Shown here one piece after another: positions 50,760 through 54,054 of a stretch of 54,054 bases of DNA. Under the pieces are notes generated by a model. It had not been told where the DNA came from. It saw only the letters and a program-made list of their open reading frames with translations, and searched no databases. The position numbers and the translations under genes are program-made. The stretch lies in assembly GCA_947588755.1 (NCBI GenBank), contig CANPZB010000004.1, positions 1-54,054 of the forward strand. The letters are read 5' to 3'. This DNA is from Candidatus Gastranaerophilales bacterium (GTDB lineage Bacteria > Cyanobacteriota > Vampirovibrionia > Gastranaerophilales > Gastranaerophilaceae). The number at the start of each line of letters is the position of its first letter. Within the stretch, counting starts at the first letter, position 1.

Positions 50760-51758
50760 ATGGGGCAGCAAAAAATAGCTATTATAGGTTGCGGAGTATG
50801 GGGAAGAAATATTGTCCGTAATTTTTATAACCTGAACGTACTTGACACAGTGTGCGATATTGACGAAGATAATTTAAAAAAAGTTACCGAACAATATCCC
50901 GGAGTAAAAGTTACCAGAGATTTTCACGACATTATAAATAACGCTGAAATTACGGGTGTATGCGTTGTAACACCGAGCCATACCCATTACAAAATGGTTA
51001 AAGCAATGCTTGAAGCCGGAAAAAATGTTTATGTTGAAAAACCGATTTCCACCGTTGCACAAGAAGCCAGAGATTTGTCCGAACTTGCTCACGAAAAAGG
51101 GCTTGTTCTTATGGTGGGACACTTACTTTTGTATCATCCTGCGGTTAACAGGCTAAAAATGCTTATAGAAGAAGGTGTACTCGGAGATATAGTATACGCA
51201 CAGAGCGACAGGCTAAATGTCAATTATTTCAAAAACGACAGAAGCGTTATGTGGGATTTGGCACCGCATGATGTATCAATGATTAGTTACGTAACGGGGA
51301 AAACTCCCGTAAGAGTGATATCGGCAACAGGATGTTCATCGGATAAAAACGACATAATGGATATTACTCATATAGGAATAGAGTTTGAAGGCGGTGTAAT
51401 AGGTCAAATTTCCGACAGCTGGATTACTCCGAAAAAACATGTTACCTTACTTGTCAGGGGTACAAAAGCAACTGCCATTCTTGACGATACCGTAAGCGAA
51501 AATAAACTTGTTATATACGACAATTTTGTAAAAGATAATTCGCAAAATATCAAACTTGATTACCTTGAAATTGAACCGCTTAAACTTGAATGTCAACACT
51601 TTATCAGCTGTTGCAGTTCAGGCAAAAAGGCACGTTCTGACGGTGATAACGGATTTATGGTTACACAGATTTTGGAAGAAGCGGAAAAGTTAATGCTCGG
51701 TGACAGAGTTAAAAAATTGGATGAAGTTAATTTCGCACTATCCAGAACAAAAAAATAA
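50760..51758 (+). CDS. Gfo/Idh/MocA-family NAD(P)-dependent oxidoreductase
   Basis: The 332-residue protein has the Rossmann motif GCGVWG (10-15), TPSHTHYKM, EKP (93-95) and APHDVSMISY with the likely catalytic His. It resembles enzymes that oxidise UDP-linked N-acetyl sugars (WbpB type) in surface glycan synthesis, consistent with the glycosyltransferase upstream. The precise substrate is unknown. AAGGAAG precedes the ATG. Confidence 0.88.
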   Translation: MGQQKIAIIGCGVWGRNIVRNFYNLNVLDTVCDIDEDNLKKVTEQYPGVKVTRDFHDIINNAEITGVCVVTPSHTHYKMVKAMLEAGKNVYVEKPISTVAQEARDLSELAHEKGLVLMVGHLLLYHPAVNRLKMLIEEGVLGDIVYAQSDRLNVNYFKNDRSVMWDLAPHDVSMISYVTGKTPVRVISATGCSSDKNDIMDITHIGIEFEGGVIGQISDSWITPKKHVTLLVRGTKATAILDDTVSENKLVIYDNFVKDNSQNIKLDYLEIEPLKLECQHFISCCSSGKKARSDGDNGFMVTQILEEAEKLMLGDRVKKLDEVNFALSRTKK

Positions 51759-51779
51759 ACCTGAGTATGAGGAGACATC

Positions 51780-52394
51780 ATGAATATAAAAAATAATATT
51801 GCCAATTTAATATCGATTGTGAGAGTATTTTTCGCTTTCGGTGCGGTGGCTATGTTATATTTGAACACGACATGGGCATATATTATAGCTCTCGGGCTTA
51901 CGGTCATAACTTTTTCGCTGGATGGTGTCGACGGTTATCTGGCAAGAAAATTTAACCAGTCATCAGATTTAGGTGCCGTGCTTGATATTATGGGCGACAG
52001 GATTGTAGAATCCTCATATTGGATTACTTTTGCAGTCTTAGGTTGGATAAGTATAATTTTTCCGCTGATATGTGTAGTAAGAGCATTTATAACGGACGGA
52101 ATTAGAAGTGTGGCACTATCACAAGGTTTTACACCGTTCGGCAGTAAAAGTATGCAAACTTCTAAAATAGGAAGTTTTATTTGCTCATCAAAAATTATGA
52201 GAATAACTTATGCGGTAGCCAAAACAGCCGCATTCTTCCTGCTTATTATTGTTTATACTCCGGGAATGGAATTGTGGAGCCACATAGAAGAACTTTATAC
52301 CGTTGCAATGATATTGGCTTGGACTGCAATTGTTCTTTGCGTTGTACGTGCCATACCCGTAGTTGCCGAAAGCGGAAAACTTTTCAATAAATAA
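51780..52394 (+). CDS. CDP-alcohol phosphatidyltransferase (PgsA-like)
   Basis: The 204-residue polytopic protein carries the full family signature D-x2-DG-x2-AR-x8-G-x3-D-x3-D at Asp48, Asp51-Gly52, Ala55-Arg56, Gly65, Asp69 and Asp73. The closest overall pattern is phosphatidylglycerophosphate synthase, so it probably makes PGP from CDP-diacylglycerol and glycerol-3-phosphate. It lies 21 nt after the oxidoreductase and has GAGGAG, so the two are cotranscribed. Inositol or other alcohols cannot be excluded. Confidence 0.88.
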   Translation: MNIKNNIANLISIVRVFFAFGAVAMLYLNTTWAYIIALGLTVITFSLDGVDGYLARKFNQSSDLGAVLDIMGDRIVESSYWITFAVLGWISIIFPLICVVRAFITDGIRSVALSQGFTPFGSKSMQTSKIGSFICSSKIMRITYAVAKTAAFFLLIIVYTPGMELWSHIEELYTVAMILAWTAIVLCVVRAIPVVAESGKLFNK

Positions 52395-52412
52395 TCACTT
52401 AATGAATAGTTA

Positions 52413-52442
52413 CTACCACGGGTAATCGTCTTTAATTTCCCA
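52413..52442 (-). pseudogene. Remnant of a duplicated prepilin 3' end
   Basis: On the minus strand these bases encode WEIKDDYPW and a TAG stop, identical to the last nine residues of the prepilin that ends at 52547. The coding context is lost further upstream. A hairpin CCGGAC-GAA-GTCCGG (52443-52457) adjoins it. Confidence 0.8.
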
Positions 52443-52546
52443 CCGGACGAAGTCCGGCCCTTGACTCTCTGACGGCTTTAATGTGACTTTATGCAAACTG
52501 ATTTCTGCGACGGCTGAAAAATTTTTGTTTTTACTATACTCGACAC

Positions 52547-53476
52547 CTACCAAGGATAATCGTCTTTTATTTCCCAGCCGTCATTCATTATTAATGCTCC
52601 GCAGTTATACCTATCATTTTTGGCTATATTTTTATTACACCCGTAAGAATTGTCATTTTTAATATCATCACGTTTTACATCTTCACTGCATCTCCAACAA
52701 AATAAATTCAAAAATTTATGATGGTCTTTATAAATAGTATAAAAAATGTCATGCTGAGAATAATCACGTGAAGCATCCCAGTAAACTTTTGTATTTTTAT
52801 TGTTACTTGCAAGTATGTAAATAGTTGTAGGTGTATAAATACCATTCGTTGAATCGCCATCAGTGAAAAAAGATAAAGTTGTCCCGTTACTTAACACTAT
52901 ATGATAACCTAGACTTTTATAACCAATATCTTCAGCCACTTTTAAATACGGTTTAAAATAGGTATTAACAATATACGTTAAATCTTCTTTTGAACCCGTA
53001 GAAACTTCATCACTGGTTGCACCGTAACTCCATTCCGCAGGTGTACCGTTGGCAGCTATGGATGAAGTCAATGCATTGGATAAAATTGCATAAGTTTGCT
53101 TAACTTTGGTCGCAAAAACTTTCTTTTGATATTTAGCAATTAATGTTGGCATAGTCATTGCTGCGACAACGCCAATAATCCCGAGGGTGATTAGAACCTC
53201 TGCCAGAGTGAAGGCGGATTTACGTGAAAAGTGGGAAGGTGAAAGGTGAGAAGTGAGGGTATCTTTGGGTGAAAGGTGAAAAGTGAAAGGTGAAAAGACC
53301 TTATCGGCACTTCGTGCAAGATAATTGGCTGGATTGCTTCGCATTCGCTCGCAATGACCGTACACCTCCATGTCACCCTGAACGACCATGTCATCCTGAA
53401 CTTGTTTCAGGATCTTGGCATTTTTGCGTCTCACTATATTTTTAAAAATCGTCACGTTTTTAATTTCTTTTTTCAT
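52547..53476 (-). CDS. Prepilin-type protein, copy 3, with repeat-derived 88-residue leader
   Basis: The 309-residue protein has the motif A-FTLAEVLITLGIIGVVAAMTMP after Ala88. Prepilin leaders are usually 6-25 residues; this one is extended by translated repeats. Residues 21-30 (KILKQVQDDM) come from the ATCCTGAA palindrome. CERMRSNPANYLARSADK comes from a TGCTTCGCATTCGCTCGCAATGA-type repeat. SPFTFHLSPKDTLTSHLSPSHFS comes from GTGAAAGG-type sequence. AAGGA lies 7 nt before the ATG, so the long leader is probably translated. The C-terminal NDGWEIKDDYPW matches copy 1. Whether the long leader still permits export is unknown. Confidence 0.85.
   Translation of the reverse strand: MKKEIKNVTIFKNIVRRKNAKILKQVQDDMVVQGDMEVYGHCERMRSNPANYLARSADKVFSPFTFHLSPKDTLTSHLSPSHFSRKSAFTLAEVLITLGIIGVVAAMTMPTLIAKYQKKVFATKVKQTYAILSNALTSSIAANGTPAEWSYGATSDEVSTGSKEDLTYIVNTYFKPYLKVAEDIGYKSLGYHIVLSNGTTLSFFTDGDSTNGIYTPTTIYILASNNKNTKVYWDASRDYSQHDIFYTIYKDHHKFLNLFCWRCSEDVKRDDIKNDNSYGCNKNIAKNDRYNCGALIMNDGWEIKDDYPW
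53212..53300 (-). repeat. GTGAAAGG-type degenerate simple repeat inside prepilin copy 3
   Basis: Irregular short repeats of GTGAAAGGTGAAAA type (plus-strand reading) encode a Ser/Pro/His/Phe-rich part of the leader. A similar sequence lies just downstream of prepilin copy 1 at about 1240-1258. Confidence 0.75.
53393..53413 (+). repeat. ATCCTGAA palindromic repeat inside the prepilin leader
   Basis: The core ATCCTGAA-CTTGT-TTCAGGAT lies within the coding sequence of prepilin copy 3 and is read as ILKQVQD on the minus strand. Confidence 0.95.
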
Positions 53477-54054
53477 TTTTAGTTCCTTTCTTTTTTTTTA
53501 TTTATTACTGTTTATTGTTATTCTAAATAATTCCATGTCTCCCTGAATTCATTTCAGGGTCTTATTTATTCGGTATTGGTACATAATCCTGAAACGTCTT
53601 GGATTTGCATCAATGCGTGCAGGAGTTTGTTATTCACAATAGTTGTGGACATTGACTTTGGTTTACTTTCTTTACTATTTAAAGACTTTATAAGGCTAAG
53701 ATCCTGAAACAAGTTCAGGATGACATGATTTTTCAGGATGACATGGGCGTTCAGGGGATTTCGTGCAATTAAGATACTGAACCAATGCCACGAAATAAGA
53801 TGCTGAAACGAGTTCAGCATGACATCATGGTTCAGGATGACAGAACGAAAATCCAAATTTTCGGGGCTTGTCAAAAAATAAAAAAATAGCCAGAGCCTTT
53901 GGTATGAGCGGTTTACCCCCCCCCGTTTGTGTGACTTTATACATCACATGTAAGTTTTTCCCGCTATTTTCCGTTATCATATAATATTCTTATACCCTAT
54001 TTTTTCGTTTTATAAACATGATTATATACTTTTCTTAACTTTTGTCAAGAAATT
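53477..54054. other. Repeat-bearing right end without a supported gene
   Basis: Copies of the palindromic family lie at 53541 (CCCTGAA-N5-TTCAGGG), 53701 (ATCCTGAA-ACAAG) and 53800 (ATGCTGAA-ACGAG-TTCAGCAT), plus truncated pieces. A nine-base C run (53916-53924) follows. The last 35 bases contain a strong minus-strand promoter. A 102-residue open frame at 53566-53874 only reads through repeats. Confidence 0.8.
54021..54048 (-). promoter_or_regulatory. Strong minus-strand promoter at the right edge
   Basis: TTGACA (54048-54043) and TATAAT (54026-54021), both perfect, are separated by 16 bp. The transcript would run leftward through the poly-C/G tract and the repeats toward prepilin copy 3, giving a long repeat-containing leader. 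Confidence 0.7.

Noticed and set aside
53566-53874. 102-residue minus-strand frame at the right end
   Set aside because: It contains two translated repeat copies (VMLNSFQHL, HVILNLFQDL) and no start signal, a common false gene call.
53880-54020. Cyclic-di-GMP riboswitch on the minus strand (GGTAAACC followed by CAAAGGCTCTGGC)
   Set aside because: The expected GCC/GGC pairing after CAAAG is absent and no second stem of the GEMM fold can be drawn.
1-54054. tRNA, rRNA or insertion sequence
   Set aside because: No cloverleaf with a GTTCRA T-loop, no rRNA-like sequence, and no transposase or IS-type inverted ends were recognised on reading both strands.

Overview
This is an AT-rich bacterial chromosome segment with densely packed genes on both strands. 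It most likely comes from a gut-type Candidatus Gastranaerophilales (Melainabacteria, non-photosynthetic relatives of Cyanobacteria). The clues are three prepilin-like proteins carrying the FTLAEVLITLGIIGVVAA signature, a homologue of the cyanobacterial iron-sulfur protein LdpA, RNase Y with YmdB, type III pantothenate kinase, and large lineage-type proteins of unknown function. The taxon is inferred from family resemblance and was not tested by a search. The standard genetic code fits: TGA acts as a stop, and prfB carries the usual in-frame TGA frameshift site.

Layout. Bases 1-2.9 kb are accessory: a HigBA-like toxin-antitoxin pair, three tandem 93-bp repeats, a prepilin-like gene facing a small XRE regulator across a shared promoter/operator, and an ORF6N protein. 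Bases 3-13 kb hold housekeeping and envelope genes: M48 protease, DciA-like protein, NrnA, BrkB, HAD, site-2 protease, SpeE, HIT protein, a beta-lactamase-fold hydrolase, LdpA and an M29 aminopeptidase. Bases 13-22 kb hold HU, a processive GT2, apt, a minus-strand operon rny-ymdB-PHP-pilin-like-LOG, coaX and small proteins. Bases 22-33 kb hold a P-loop kinase, a NarL-type regulator, a GH13-like enzyme, a prepilin, recN, aroQ, a degenerate histidine kinase fused by overlap to a sugar-type ABC ATPase, and hypothetical proteins. Bases 33-39 kb hold a 1516-residue AsmA/TamB-like protein and prfB.

Bases 39-43 kb are the most unusual part. A 723-residue protein of unknown function is followed by a dense cluster of palindromic repeats (core ATCCTGAA-N5-TTCAGGAT). 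A solo GIY-YIG nuclease gene sits in the middle. Most copies upstream of the nuclease read in one orientation and the copies downstream read in the opposite one, so the locus is a large inverted array. The same family recurs at 39.05 kb and 53.4-53.8 kb. One copy lies in frame inside the leader of a prepilin gene.

Bases 43-52.4 kb hold two tandem paralogous membrane proteins of unknown function, then an envelope block: acyltransferase, nitrilase, PBP4-type carboxypeptidase, GT2, Gfo/Idh/MocA dehydrogenase and a CDP-alcohol phosphatidyltransferase. The window ends with a third prepilin gene, a small remnant of a duplicated prepilin 3' end, and more repeats.

Many genes have clear Shine-Dalgarno sequences. 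At least four (nrnA, prfB, the GIY-YIG gene and the acyltransferase) instead show an extended -10 box exactly 6 nt before the ATG and no Shine-Dalgarno, which suggests leaderless transcripts. I saw no rRNA, tRNA, CRISPR array or insertion sequence.
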